From positions 1-31,687 of the forward strand of contig JAICUZ010000002.1 of the NCBI GenBank assembly GCA_025935595.1: a DNA stretch of 31,687 nucleotides, written 5' to 3'. The position numbers and the translations under genes were made by a program. The notes under the pieces are model-generated. The model saw only the letters and a program-made list of their open reading frames with translations. It made no database searches and had not been told where the DNA came from. Positions 21,666 to 29,495 of this stretch are shown here, in pieces; within the stretch, counting starts at the first letter, position 1; every line of letters begins with the position of its first letter. This DNA comes from Burkholderiales bacterium. Its GTDB lineage: Bacteria; Actinomycetota; Thermoleophilia; Gaiellales; Gaiellaceae.

Positions 21666-21930
21666 CACGCCTCTGATCCCCGACCTGACCGGCTACATCA
21701 CCGAGGGACAGATCGCGACCTGTTGCGAGGCCTGCCGGCGGCCGGTTTGAAGCGAATCGACCCGGATCAGCGGACGCCGTCGCCTGAACCGGCGAGGGGC
21801 AATGCGAGACATCCGCGTCATGGAGTTGAGCGCTTTGCTAACGTGAGCCCGCGCTGCCGCCGCAGCAAACCGGGGCGGCGACACTGCGCGGACGTATGCG
21901 ATCGGCGCGCGCCAACGGACCCTCAACCTG
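21666..21930. other. Intergenic stretch, no gene supported
   Basis: Several frames are open here because of GC content, but none has a Shine-Dalgarno, a recognisable domain or an N-terminus. I see no tRNA, no known riboswitch core and no convincing promoter. It separates the toxin-antitoxin unit from the Crp-family regulator and probably holds the promoter of the latter. Confidence 0.5.
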
Positions 21931-21976
21931 GGTCGAAGGAGACACCGGGCGGGCAGTCTCGCCGGCGGCTTCGACC
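21931..21976 (+). promoter_or_regulatory. Two-tier hairpin in the leader of the Crp-family gene
   Basis: GGTCGAAG (21931-21938) pairs with CTTCGACC (21969-21976), and inside it GAGAC (21939-21943) pairs with GTCTC (21956-21960), leaving a 12-nt loop and an 8-nt one-sided bulge. The hairpin ends 2 nt before the GGAGG that serves the 22-codon leader ORF, so its folding could control ribosome access. It does not match a riboswitch class that I recognise. Confidence 0.5.
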
Positions 21977-21988
21977 TCGGAGGACGCC

Positions 21989-22057
21989 ATGCTGAAGGGG
22001 CTCGTCGACGATCTTGGCTTGGGAGGATCGAGATGGCGGTGGCACATCCGCTACTAG
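21989..22057 (+). CDS. 22-codon leader ORF overlapping the Crp-family gene
   Basis: This small ORF has a GGAGG Shine-Dalgarno (21979-21983) 5 nt before its ATG and ends with TAG at 22055-22057, 25 bp inside the regulator gene in another frame. The peptide starts MLKGLVDDLGLGG and ends SRWRWHIRY. The regulator start (22033) and its own GGGAGG lie within this ORF, so its translation would keep the second ribosome site unfolded. It may be a coupling or attenuation leader rather than a functional peptide. The call rests on signals and position only. Confidence 0.45.
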   Translation: MLKGLVDDLGLGGSRWRWHIRY

Positions 22058-22830
22058 CGCACGCCCAAGACGCGGATGCTTCCATCCGGAACCACGGCGC
22101 CCCCGCGTCTACCGGTGTGCTGACCGAGCTTCTAGGCGAGGGAGCGGAGGTGGCCGCGCCGCCTATGACGGTCGTGCTGACGCGAGGGGATGTGTGGTCC
22201 GGGACGGATGAATCCGATCTCGCGTTGGTCGCGGTCGAGGCGGGCTTCGTCGTCATCAGCACCGACACCTCCAACGGAAGCGGCCGTCCCGCCACCCGGC
22301 GAGTCGTCGTGGCGACCGGCCAGCAGGGAATGCTGCTCCCGTCGCCGGGGCCGGACGAGCGCGTCGAGGCCCTGACCGCGTCTCGGATCGACGTCGTCTC
22401 GGCCGACGTCCTCAGGGCCCTGCTCGGGCTTCCCTCGGTGGCCGAGGCGATCGCCGACGCCTTCGCCGAGGCGACCAGGGACCGTCAGGCCACGATCCGC
22501 AACTGCGCCTACGTCCGTCACTCCGAGCGCGTCCTCGCGAAGCTCCTCCAGCTTGCGCGGACGTACGGTCGTGCAGTTCCGGGCGGAGTCCGGGTCGACT
22601 TCCCACTGACGCACCAGCTCCTGGCGGACATGGTGGGCTCGGCTCGCGAGACAGTCAGCCTCGCGCTCTCCGACTTCGCCCGCCAAGGGCTCGTCCACTG
22701 TCAGCATCGCCGCTACGTCCTGAGAATGGCGCCGCACGAGTTGTTCCCAACGCTTCGGGCGCCGGAAGTGGCGCCCGCACGTGCGGTCGGCAGCGGCATG
22801 GCTGCGATCGCGCTTCCCGCACGACGCTAA
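22033..22830 (+). CDS. Crp/Fnr-family transcriptional regulator with degenerate sensor domain
   Basis: This 265-residue regulator has an N-terminal part (about 25-135) of the length and strand pattern of a cyclic-nucleotide-binding-like domain. It lacks the conserved phosphate-binding cassette (RxA-type) and lacks the Fnr cysteine set. A dimer helix follows (about 138-180), then the Crp helix-turn-helix THQLLADMVGSARETVSLAL (193-212) and a wing (VHCQHRRYVLR). The ATG at 22033 has GGGAGG at ideal spacing. The cytochrome c operon starts 152 bp downstream behind a CRP-like palindrome, so this protein is the natural candidate to control it. The ligand is unknown; redox, O2, NO or heme would suit the target. 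Confidence 0.87.
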   Translation: MAVAHPLLAHAQDADASIRNHGAPASTGVLTELLGEGAEVAAPPMTVVLTRGDVWSGTDESDLALVAVEAGFVVISTDTSNGSGRPATRRVVVATGQQGMLLPSPGPDERVEALTASRIDVVSADVLRALLGLPSVAEAIADAFAEATRDRQATIRNCAYVRHSERVLAKLLQLARTYGRAVPGGVRVDFPLTHQLLADMVGSARETVSLALSDFARQGLVHCQHRRYVLRMAPHELFPTLRAPEVAPARAVGSGMAAIALPARR

Positions 22831-22858
22831 CGGGAGGAAGGCGCGGTCCAGCGGGGCC

Positions 22859-22872
22859 GTGAGCGATCTCAC
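22859..22872 (+). promoter_or_regulatory. CRP-like palindromic site GTGA-N6-TCAC
   Basis: The bases read GTGAGCGATCTCAC, flanked by C on the left and A on the right, one mismatch from TGTGA-N6-TCACA. It lies 111 bp before the di-heme cytochrome start and 29 bp after the Crp-family gene. This half-site and spacing are the established target of Crp-type helix-turn-helix proteins. Binding by the neighbour is inferred. Confidence 0.6.
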
Positions 22873-22881
22873 AGTTCGGCC

Positions 22882-22909
22882 TCGAGGTCGGAATGCTCAC
22901 AGACCTCGA
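22882..22909 (+). repeat. 8-bp inverted repeat, second operator or hairpin
   Basis: TCGAGGTC (22882-22889) and GACCTCGA (22902-22909) are perfect inverted copies separated by 12 nt. The element lies between the CRP-like site and the cytochrome gene. It could be another operator, or an RNA hairpin ending the regulator transcript, though no T tract follows. Confidence 0.45.
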
Positions 22910-22982
22910 CGACGCTCTTCCCTGAAGATCGGGCACTTCATTCCGGGCTGAGCATCGGAACTTCGGCTGGGAGGCGGATGAG

Positions 22983-24473
22983 ATGTCGAGATCGCGTCAC
23001 GTTGCAAGGCTCCTCGGTTCCTCAGCGGTGGTGGCCGCGCTTCTCCTTCTGGGGGGCGTGATCGCAAACGGCAGCATCTCCGCCTTCTCCTCCGGCCACG
23101 ACGACGCTCCCGGCGCTTGCGAGTCGCAGTCGGTCGACGCGCCCGGCCGCGGGTGCGCGAAGGCGCTGGAGAAGCTGTTCGAGCAGGGCAAGCAGGTGTT
23201 CCGCTACGACACCTTCGGCGACGAAGACTTCTGGGGCGGTCAGCTCCAACTGCACAAGGCGATCGAGGGTGCCACGCTGGGAGGTGTCGGTGGCGGGGTC
23301 AGCCCGAAGACGGCGCTCACCGCCGCCGGCCTGAAGGTCGACGTCGACGCGCTCCCGAACGACCTGGTCGCGGCGCTCAAGGCCGGAAAGGTCGACCTCG
23401 ACAGTCCCGCTACCACGCTCGCGTTGCTGAAGCTGAATGCGGTCGTCGGCGTCAAGGGCTTCTTCGACACTGGCGGCTCGCTCACTTCGGTCGGCATCAC
23501 GTGCGCGCTCTGCCACTCGACGGTCGACGACTCCTTCGCACCGGGGATCGGGAAGCGACTCGACGGCTGGCCCAACCAGGATCTGAACACCGGTCTGATC
23601 GTCTCGCTCGCGCCCAATCTGGCCCCGATGGCCCAGCAGGTGCTCGGCTCGGGCAACCCGGCGGCGATCGACACGCTCAAGAAGGTGCTCCTGAGCTGGG
23701 GGCCCGGCTTCTACGACGCCGAGGTCAACATCGACGCGATCGGCTTCAAGCAGGACGCTGACGGCAACACCATGATCGGCGGCGACGGCAAGCCGGAGTC
23801 GGCGGCGACCAGGATTCCTGCCGCCTACGGCCACCTCGGCGAGAATTTCCACACCTGGACGGGCTACTTCGGCGACGTCACCTATTGGAACGCGTACGTC
23901 GCGAACCTCCAGATGCACGGCAACGGCAACTTCAACGACTCACGGTTCGAGTTCAAGCTGCCCAACGGCAAGTACAAGTATCCGGCGGCGATCAGAGGCA
24001 GGTTCAACAAGCTCCGGCACGAGCCGGACCAGGTCACTAGCAAGCTGGCGCCGCTCCACTATTACCAGCTCTCGCTGAAGCCCCCGACACCACCCTCGGG
24101 GAGCTTCGACCGCACGGCGGCGGCGCAGGGCGAGAAGATCTTCAACGGCAAGGGACGCTGCTCCGACTGCCACATGCCTCCGCTGTACACCGACGCCGGG
24201 TTCAACTCCCACACGCCGGAGGAGATCTGCCTCACGAACTCCAAGGGCGAGATCGACACCTTCCAGGCGGACCGTGGCCCGAGGGGGCTGAACCCCGGTT
24301 CGCTGGTCACGCCGCAGCTCAACGGCCTCTGGGCGCGGTCGAAGCGCGGCTTCTACCACGATGGACGCTTCCCGACGCTGTCGGCGGTGATCGACCACTA
24401 CAACAGCTGCTTCGGGCTTCGCCTCTCGCCGGGCCAGAAGAGCGACCTGGTCGAGTTCCTGAAGAGCAAATAG
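22983..24473 (+). CDS. Secreted or anchored di-heme cytochrome c
   Basis: This 496-residue protein has an N-terminal signal or anchor (about 8-30). It carries two heme-binding CxxCH motifs: CALCH (174-178) and CSDCH (393-397). The second lies in a short class I-like domain that starts QGEKIFNGKGRC and ends with RGFYHDGRFPTLSAVIDHYN, the distal-ligand pattern of bacterial cytochrome c peroxidase/MauG-type proteins. The overall length and the large insert between the hemes differ from standard peroxidases, so peroxidase activity is not assured; an electron-transfer role is the safe call. A GGGAGG Shine-Dalgarno precedes the ATG at 22983. It heads the cytochrome maturation operon, 22 nt before ccmC, and is the obvious client of that machinery. 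Confidence 0.88.
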   Translation: MSRSRHVARLLGSSAVVAALLLLGGVIANGSISAFSSGHDDAPGACESQSVDAPGRGCAKALEKLFEQGKQVFRYDTFGDEDFWGGQLQLHKAIEGATLGGVGGGVSPKTALTAAGLKVDVDALPNDLVAALKAGKVDLDSPATTLALLKLNAVVGVKGFFDTGGSLTSVGITCALCHSTVDDSFAPGIGKRLDGWPNQDLNTGLIVSLAPNLAPMAQQVLGSGNPAAIDTLKKVLLSWGPGFYDAEVNIDAIGFKQDADGNTMIGGDGKPESAATRIPAAYGHLGENFHTWTGYFGDVTYWNAYVANLQMHGNGNFNDSRFEFKLPNGKYKYPAAIRGRFNKLRHEPDQVTSKLAPLHYYQLSLKPPTPPSGSFDRTAAAQGEKIFNGKGRCSDCHMPPLYTDAGFNSHTPEEICLTNSKGEIDTFQADRGPRGLNPGSLVTPQLNGLWARSKRGFYHDGRFPTLSAVIDHYNSCFGLRLSPGQKSDLVEFLKSK

Positions 24474-24495
24474 GCAGCCAGGGGGAGGTTCGACG

Positions 24496-25200
24496 ATGAC
24501 GGGGGACGCTGCGCGGCGCGATGCATCGGCAGCGTCTCCCACGGCCCTGGCATGGCTTGCGCTGGCCTTGATGGCGGCCGCTGTGGCTCTGATCGCCTAC
24601 TACGCGCCGGAGGACGCCGATCAAGGACTGTCGCAGAAGATCTTCTACTTCCATGTGCCGATCGCCCTCACGGCATACGGGTGTTTCGGCTGGGGTGCCT
24701 GGAAGGCGCTGCGACATCTCTCGAGACGCGAGGAGGGCGCGGACATGGAGAGCTACGTCGCGATCCACCTCGGGATCATCTTCGGGGTGATGACACTCGC
24801 CACGGGCTCGATCTGGGCGAAGATCTCGTGGGGCGTGTGGTGGACGTGGGGGTCGGACCAGCTCGTCCTGTTCCTCGTCCTCTTTCTTTTCTATTGCGCC
24901 TACATGATGTTGCGCTTCTCAGTCGCAGCCGGACCCCAGCGCGCGAACCTTTGTGCGGTCTACGCGCTGTTCGGCGTCGTGCTCATTCCCGTCTCGTTCC
25001 TCGCGATCCGGCTCTCGCAGGACTTCATCCACCCGGTTGTCTTCAATCAGCACGGCCCGCAGATGGCGGGTGCGATGCTGGTCACGTTCTGCGTTGCGTG
25101 GGCTGCGCTGCTCGCGCTCGCTTCGACCCTCTACCGGATCGAGCTGGCGGGAAAGCGGATCGACGTGAGGTTGCGCGAGTTGAAAGAGCTGCGCGGGTGA
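24496..25200 (+). CDS. ccmC: Heme exporter/handling protein CcmC
   Basis: This 234-residue protein with six membrane segments hands heme to CcmE in System I cytochrome c maturation. The external tryptophan-rich motif is WGVWWTWGSDQLV (112-124), close to the usual WGTWWVWD form but with Gly-Ser before the Asp. The flanking heme-ligand histidines are His53 (FYFHVPIA) and His179 (DFIHPVVF). A GGGGGAGG Shine-Dalgarno precedes ATG 24496. Genes for the CcmAB ABC transporter that normally works with CcmC are not in this operon segment. The downstream small gene overlaps by GTGA. Confidence 0.92.
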   Translation: MTGDAARRDASAASPTALAWLALALMAAAVALIAYYAPEDADQGLSQKIFYFHVPIALTAYGCFGWGAWKALRHLSRREEGADMESYVAIHLGIIFGVMTLATGSIWAKISWGVWWTWGSDQLVLFLVLFLFYCAYMMLRFSVAAGPQRANLCAVYALFGVVLIPVSFLAIRLSQDFIHPVVFNQHGPQMAGAMLVTFCVAWAALLALASTLYRIELAGKRIDVRLRELKELRG

Positions 25201-25430
25201 CCGCGGCGGAGCAGTACGTGGCCGCCGCGTACCTCCTCGTCTTCGTGGTCGTGCTCGCGTACGTGCTGATCATCGCAGCGAAGCTGCAGCGCCTGGAGCA
25301 AGGGCTCGAGCACCTGTCCGCTCGAAAGGCTGGAGGCGCGGACGAGCCGGCGCTGGAGGAGGAACCGACGGGGTGGCCGGCGGCTCCCGAGCGGGTGCAG
25401 CACGGTGCGGTCGAGGCCCAGACGCGATGA
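25197..25430 (+). CDS. ccmD: CcmD-like small membrane protein
   Basis: This 77-residue protein has one membrane helix (about 7-27, EQYVAAAYLLVFVVVLAYVLIIAAK in part) followed by a short coiled-coil-like segment (LQRLEQGLEHL) and an acidic tail. Size, topology and place directly after ccmC fit CcmD, which stabilises the CcmC-CcmE complex and helps release holo-CcmE. CcmD sequences are weakly conserved, so position carries much of the weight. The GTG start at 25197 overlaps the ccmC stop (GTGA); its stop overlaps the hemA ATG (ATGA). Confidence 0.75.
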   Translation: MTAAEQYVAAAYLLVFVVVLAYVLIIAAKLQRLEQGLEHLSARKAGGADEPALEEEPTGWPAAPERVQHGAVEAQTR

Positions 25431-26728
25431 GGAAAGTCGAAGCAGCGAGCCTCGCAGGTAAGCGCGTCCTCATGGTAGGCGCTTCACATTCGGCGGCGCC
25501 CGTCTCGGTACGGGAGCGGCTGCATCTCGCACTGCAACTGGCGCCCGAGATCGGGTCCCGACTTGCGGGAGAGAATGCAGAAGCGGTTGTCCTCTCAACT
25601 TGCAACCGCACTGAGATCTACCTTGCGACCGCCGATGTCGACGGGGCGACGGCCTTGGCGTTCGACGAGCTGCCGAGGCTGATGGGCCTCGGCGCACGCG
25701 AGTTGCGCTCTGTGCTCTCGGTGTTGGCCGACGGCGACGCAGTGGCCCATCTCTTCGCCGTCGCCGGCGGCCTCGACTCGACGGTCGTGGGCGAAACGCA
25801 GATCCTCGGCCAGGTGCGCGAGGCGCACCGCGGCGCGCGGGAGGCGCGGGCGAGCGGCCCGGTGCTCGACCGTCTCTTTCGGCAGGCCGTGCAGACGGGG
25901 AGACGGATCCGATCCGAGACGATGCTCCTCGACTGGCCGGCCTCCGTTCCTTCGGCGACGACGCGACTCGCCGAAAGTCTGCTCGGCTCATTGGAAGGCG
26001 TCACCGCGCTCGTGATCGGCGCGGGCGAGATGAGCGAGCTCGTCCTCCTGAATCTCGTCCACCAACGCTGCGGACGCATCTTTATCGCCAATCGCACGCT
26101 CTCGAAGGCGGGCGAGCTCGCCGAGCGCTTCGGAGCCGAGCCGGTCCCGCTGGAGCGCGTCGACGGGGTGCTCCTGGAAGCGGACGTCGTCATCTCGTGC
26201 ACGGCCTCGCCGGGGATCGTTCTCTGCGCCGCCGACATCCTCCGCGCCGGCGCGAAGCGTAAAGGTCGACCCCTGCTGCTTCTGGACATCGCCGTGCCGC
26301 GGGACCTCGATCCCGAGATCGCAGGCCTGCGCGGCTGCTACCTCTACAACATCGACGACCTGGCAAAAGTCGTCGACGCCAGGCGTGAGGATCGGAGCCG
26401 CGAGGTCGCGCGCGCTCAGGCGATCGCCAGAGAGCAGTCCGACAAGTTCGGTGACTGGCAGCGCTCCTTGGATGTGGTGCCGGCGATCGCGGCGCTGCGC
26501 AAGTCGGCCGACGAGATCCGTGTCGGCGAGTTGCGCCGCCTGGAGCGCAAGCTCGGCCGGCTCTCGCCTCGGGAGCGGCAACTGGTCGAGGCGCTGACCG
26601 CTCAGATCATGAACAAGTTCTTGCACGAGCCGACGATGCGGATGAAACGTGCGGCGGCCGGCCCGGCCGGCCCTGCCTACGCCGGCGCGGTTCAGCATCT
26701 CTTCGGCTCGGCGGAGGACCCGCTGTGA
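25427..26728 (+). CDS. hemA: Glutamyl-tRNA reductase
   Basis: This 433-residue enzyme of the C5 route reduces glutamyl-tRNA to glutamate-1-semialdehyde, the first committed step of heme synthesis. Diagnostic blocks are GASHSAAPVSVRERL near the start, the catalytic Cys59 in LSTCNRTEIY, GETQILGQV (122-130), an NADPH-binding GAGEMSELVLLNL segment and the C-terminal dimerisation helices. The start at 25427 (MRKVEAASLAG) overlaps the ccmD stop; the frame is open upstream without similarity. Its place inside the ccm operon, with ccmE overlapping its stop (GTGA), links heme supply to cytochrome c assembly. hemA is more usually with hemC/hemB; none are here. Confidence 0.96.
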   Translation: MRKVEAASLAGKRVLMVGASHSAAPVSVRERLHLALQLAPEIGSRLAGENAEAVVLSTCNRTEIYLATADVDGATALAFDELPRLMGLGARELRSVLSVLADGDAVAHLFAVAGGLDSTVVGETQILGQVREAHRGAREARASGPVLDRLFRQAVQTGRRIRSETMLLDWPASVPSATTRLAESLLGSLEGVTALVIGAGEMSELVLLNLVHQRCGRIFIANRTLSKAGELAERFGAEPVPLERVDGVLLEADVVISCTASPGIVLCAADILRAGAKRKGRPLLLLDIAVPRDLDPEIAGLRGCYLYNIDDLAKVVDARREDRSREVARAQAIAREQSDKFGDWQRSLDVVPAIAALRKSADEIRVGELRRLERKLGRLSPRERQLVEALTAQIMNKFLHEPTMRMKRAAAGPAGPAYAGAVQHLFGSAEDPL

Positions 26729-27135
26729 GCCCTGGAGGCCGGCGAGGAGGCAGCACGCCTCGCCTCGTCATCGCGCTCTCGGTTGCGGCCGTGCTCGCGA
26801 TCTTCCTGCTCTACACGAGCCTGGCCGGCTCGGCGACACAGTCGCTGACCCCGCGATCCGTGGCCGGTCACGACGGCAAGGTCACGATCGCCGGCGCGGC
26901 CGTGGGACCGCTCACCGGCGACGCGCACGGCGCGTCGGGGCTGCGCTTCACCCTGAAGGAGATCGGCGGAACGGCCACAATCCCGGTCGTCTACCGCGGC
27001 TCGGTTCCCGACCTGTTCAAGCTTGGCCGCCACGTGTTCCTGGAAGGGCGGCTGCGCGGTGGTGTCTTCGTGGCGGTGCCGGGCTCGCTCGTGACGAGGT
27101 GCCCGTCGAAGTACGCACCGAAGAGAGCGGCGTAA
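26725..27135 (+). CDS. ccmE: Heme chaperone CcmE, CxxxY type
   Basis: This 136-residue protein has a membrane anchor (about 13-32) and an OB-fold domain outside the membrane that binds heme covalently and passes it to the CcmF lyase. In place of the standard HxxxY heme-attachment motif it has Cys126 and Tyr130 in CPSKY, the variant described for some archaea and Desulfovibrio-type systems. Strand segments GKVTIAGAAVG, LRFTLKEIGG and VPDLFKLGRHVFLEGRL match the CcmE fold. The GTG start overlaps the hemA stop; ccmF follows after 3 nt. Confidence 0.92.
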   Translation: MSPGGRRGGSTPRLVIALSVAAVLAIFLLYTSLAGSATQSLTPRSVAGHDGKVTIAGAAVGPLTGDAHGASGLRFTLKEIGGTATIPVVYRGSVPDLFKLGRHVFLEGRLRGGVFVAVPGSLVTRCPSKYAPKRAA

Positions 27136-27138
27136 GCC

Positions 27139-29139
27139 TTGGCGTTCTTCGGCCAGGCCGTCCTTCTGCTCGTGCTCGGCCTGCTCGGATACGCGACGGT
27201 GGCCGGCAGCTATGCGGCAGTGCGCGGCCGGAGGCGGCTGCTCTCGTCTGCCGTCAACGCGTTCGTCTCCGCTTTCGCCTGCACCGTGCTCGCGGCGGGG
27301 ACGCTCGTGCTCGCATTCGTGCGCAACGATTTCGCGCTCAGCTATGTCGCGAACCACTCGAGCCGCCAGTTGCCGCTCGCCTACACGCTTGCCGCTCTGT
27401 GGTCGGGCCAAGAGGGCTCGCTGCTGCTCTGGCTGCTCGTCCTGACCGGCGTGGGCGCTGCGGCGCTTCTCCTGAACAGGCGCCTCGTGATCGACGTTCT
27501 CCCCTGGACGGCGCCGATCTTGGGGGGGATCGGCGCGTACTTCGCCTTCATCCCGAATGCCGTCGCGAGCCCGTTCGCCACCCAGACGGCGCCGCCGAAC
27601 GGGCTCGGGATGAACGCGAGCCTGCAGAACCCGTACATGATGATCCACCCCCCGCTGCTCTATCTCGGGTACGTCGGGCTGACGGTGCCGTTCGCGTTCG
27701 CGATGGCGGCTCTGGCTTCGCGTCGAGTCGACGAGCGATGGGTCGTGGCGAGTCGACGCTGGACGCTCTTTTCCTGGACGTTCCTCGGCGTTGCGATCCT
27801 GCTCGGCGCGAAGTGGGCGTACGAGTCAATCGGCTGGGGCGGCTACTACGCATGGGATCCGGTCGAGAACGCAGCGCTGATGCCGTGGCTCGCGGCGACA
27901 GCGTTCTTGCATTCGGTGATGGTGCAGGAGAAGAAGAAGATGCTTCGCGTGTGGAACGTCGTGCTGATCGCGCTCACGTTCTCGCTCACCCTCTTCGGGA
28001 CGTTCCTGACGCGCAGCGGCGTGATCAACTCCATCCATTCGTTCTCGCAGTCGTCGATCGGCGGCTGGTTTCTCGCCTTCATCGCGGTTGTCGCGGCCGG
28101 ATCCGCGTTTCTGATCATCAGCCGGCTTTCGATCCTGCGCACGTCGACGAGGCTCGAGTCGCTCGCCTCACGCGAGGCAGCGTTCCTCTACAACAACCTC
28201 CTGCTCGTCGCTTTCGCGCTGACGATGCTGTGGGGAGCCGCGTTCCCCCTGCTCTCGCAGGCGCTACGCGGCGTCTCGATCAGCATCGGCCCGCCGTACT
28301 ACAACTTCTTCCTCAGGATCTTCGGCTTGCCGTTGCTGCTTCTGATGGGGATCGGCCCGCTCCTCGCCTGGCGGCGCGCATCGCTACGCTCGCTCGCGCG
28401 CGCGGTCTCCTGGCCACTCCTCTTCGCCCTGCTCGTCGGCGCGATGCTCGTGCGCGCCGGCGCCGGCTCGAGCCTGCCCGGCCTCGTCGCCTACACCTTC
28501 TCGGCCTTCGCGATCGCAGCGGTCCTCGTGGAGTTCGTTCGCGGGACACGCGCTCGGAAGGAACTGGGAGACACCACGTGGGCGGGCGCCTTCACGTCGC
28601 TTGTCTCGCGCAACCGGCGTCGCTACGGCGGTTACGTCTCGCACGCGGCCGTCGTGCTGCTCGCGATCGGCGTCGTGGGCTCGAGCGTCTACAACAGCGG
28701 GCGCACGGCCCATCTACAGCCGGGGCAGGCGATGAGCGTCGGCGGCTACTCGGCCACCTACCTGGGGACGAAGCTCACCCGTAGTGCGAGCCACGACGCC
28801 CTACGCGGGCAGTTCGAGCTCTCCTACCGCGGCAAGTCGATGGGGATCGTCGAGGCCGGCAAGAACCACTACAAGGTAGAACAGTTCTTCGCGAACGCCG
28901 TCGGGATCCACACCGATTGGCTCCGCGCCGAGGACGTGATGCTGATCGGGGATCAGTTCGACAAGGACGGCTCCGTCTTCTTGAAGATCGCGGTGAACCC
29001 GCTGATCGACCTGATCTGGATCGCGGGCCTCGTTTTCCTGATCGGGTCTGTGGTGGCCATGTGGCCAGACGCACGGGAGAAGCGGCAGCTCGCGCGACGG
29101 GCGCTGGAGATCGACGGACGCCGCCCGGTGGTCGCATGA
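27139..29139 (+). CDS. ccmF: Cytochrome c heme lyase subunit CcmF
   Basis: This 666-residue polytopic membrane protein forms with CcmH the heme lyase that joins heme to CxxCH apocytochromes. Visible are the heme-ligand region MMIHPPLLYLGY (168-179, His170), the WWD-type motif WGGYYAWDPVENAALMPW (233-250), LTRSGVINSIHSF with a further conserved His, and a large soluble loop before the last helix. The start is TTG at 27139, 3 nt after the ccmE stop, giving MAFFGQAVLLLVLGL; no ATG suits the family N-terminus. Its stop overlaps the following ATG (ATGA). Confidence 0.95.
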   Translation: MAFFGQAVLLLVLGLLGYATVAGSYAAVRGRRRLLSSAVNAFVSAFACTVLAAGTLVLAFVRNDFALSYVANHSSRQLPLAYTLAALWSGQEGSLLLWLLVLTGVGAAALLLNRRLVIDVLPWTAPILGGIGAYFAFIPNAVASPFATQTAPPNGLGMNASLQNPYMMIHPPLLYLGYVGLTVPFAFAMAALASRRVDERWVVASRRWTLFSWTFLGVAILLGAKWAYESIGWGGYYAWDPVENAALMPWLAATAFLHSVMVQEKKKMLRVWNVVLIALTFSLTLFGTFLTRSGVINSIHSFSQSSIGGWFLAFIAVVAAGSAFLIISRLSILRTSTRLESLASREAAFLYNNLLLVAFALTMLWGAAFPLLSQALRGVSISIGPPYYNFFLRIFGLPLLLLMGIGPLLAWRRASLRSLARAVSWPLLFALLVGAMLVRAGAGSSLPGLVAYTFSAFAIAAVLVEFVRGTRARKELGDTTWAGAFTSLVSRNRRRYGGYVSHAAVVLLAIGVVGSSVYNSGRTAHLQPGQAMSVGGYSATYLGTKLTRSASHDALRGQFELSYRGKSMGIVEAGKNHYKVEQFFANAVGIHTDWLRAEDVMLIGDQFDKDGSVFLKIAVNPLIDLIWIAGLVFLIGSVVAMWPDAREKRQLARRALEIDGRRPVVA

Positions 29140-29495
29140 TGGTCGCCCTGATCGTGCTCCCGGTCATCCTGACCGCCGCCGTGACGATTGCGGCAATGCT
29201 CTACGTCGCGAGTCCGCTCGTCCGGGAATCGGAGCTGCCGCGCGCCTCGAGCGCAGACGGGCTCGCGCGGCGGTTGGAGCTCGTCGAGGAGCGCGACCGC
29301 GCGCTCGCCGCGCTCAAGGAGCTCGAGTTCGATCACCGGACGGGCAAGGTCTCGGACCGGGACTACCGCGAGCAGGTCGGGCCGCTCCGCCGGCGGGCGG
29401 CCGAGACATTGCGCGCGCTGGAGCCGGCGGCGAAGCCGGATCGTCCGGCAGGCAGCCGTCGCGCGACGCCGAGCAGAGCGAAGGTGCGCAGTTGA
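29136..29495 (+). CDS. CcmI-like small membrane protein of the maturation operon
   Basis: This 119-residue protein has one N-terminal membrane helix (about 3-26) and a charged helical region rich in coiled-coil pattern (RRLELVEERDRALAALKELE), then DHRTGKVSDRDYREQVGPL. This resembles the N-terminal part of CcmI/CycH, the apocytochrome chaperone, without its TPR domain. The KVSDRDY segment is common in short CcmI-type proteins. It probably assists heme-lyase assembly. Start ATG 29136 overlaps the ccmF stop; a second ATG follows directly at 29139. Its stop overlaps the TTG of ccmG. Confidence 0.72.
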   Translation: MMVALIVLPVILTAAVTIAAMLYVASPLVRESELPRASSADGLARRLELVEERDRALAALKELEFDHRTGKVSDRDYREQVGPLRRRAAETLRALEPAAKPDRPAGSRRATPSRAKVRS

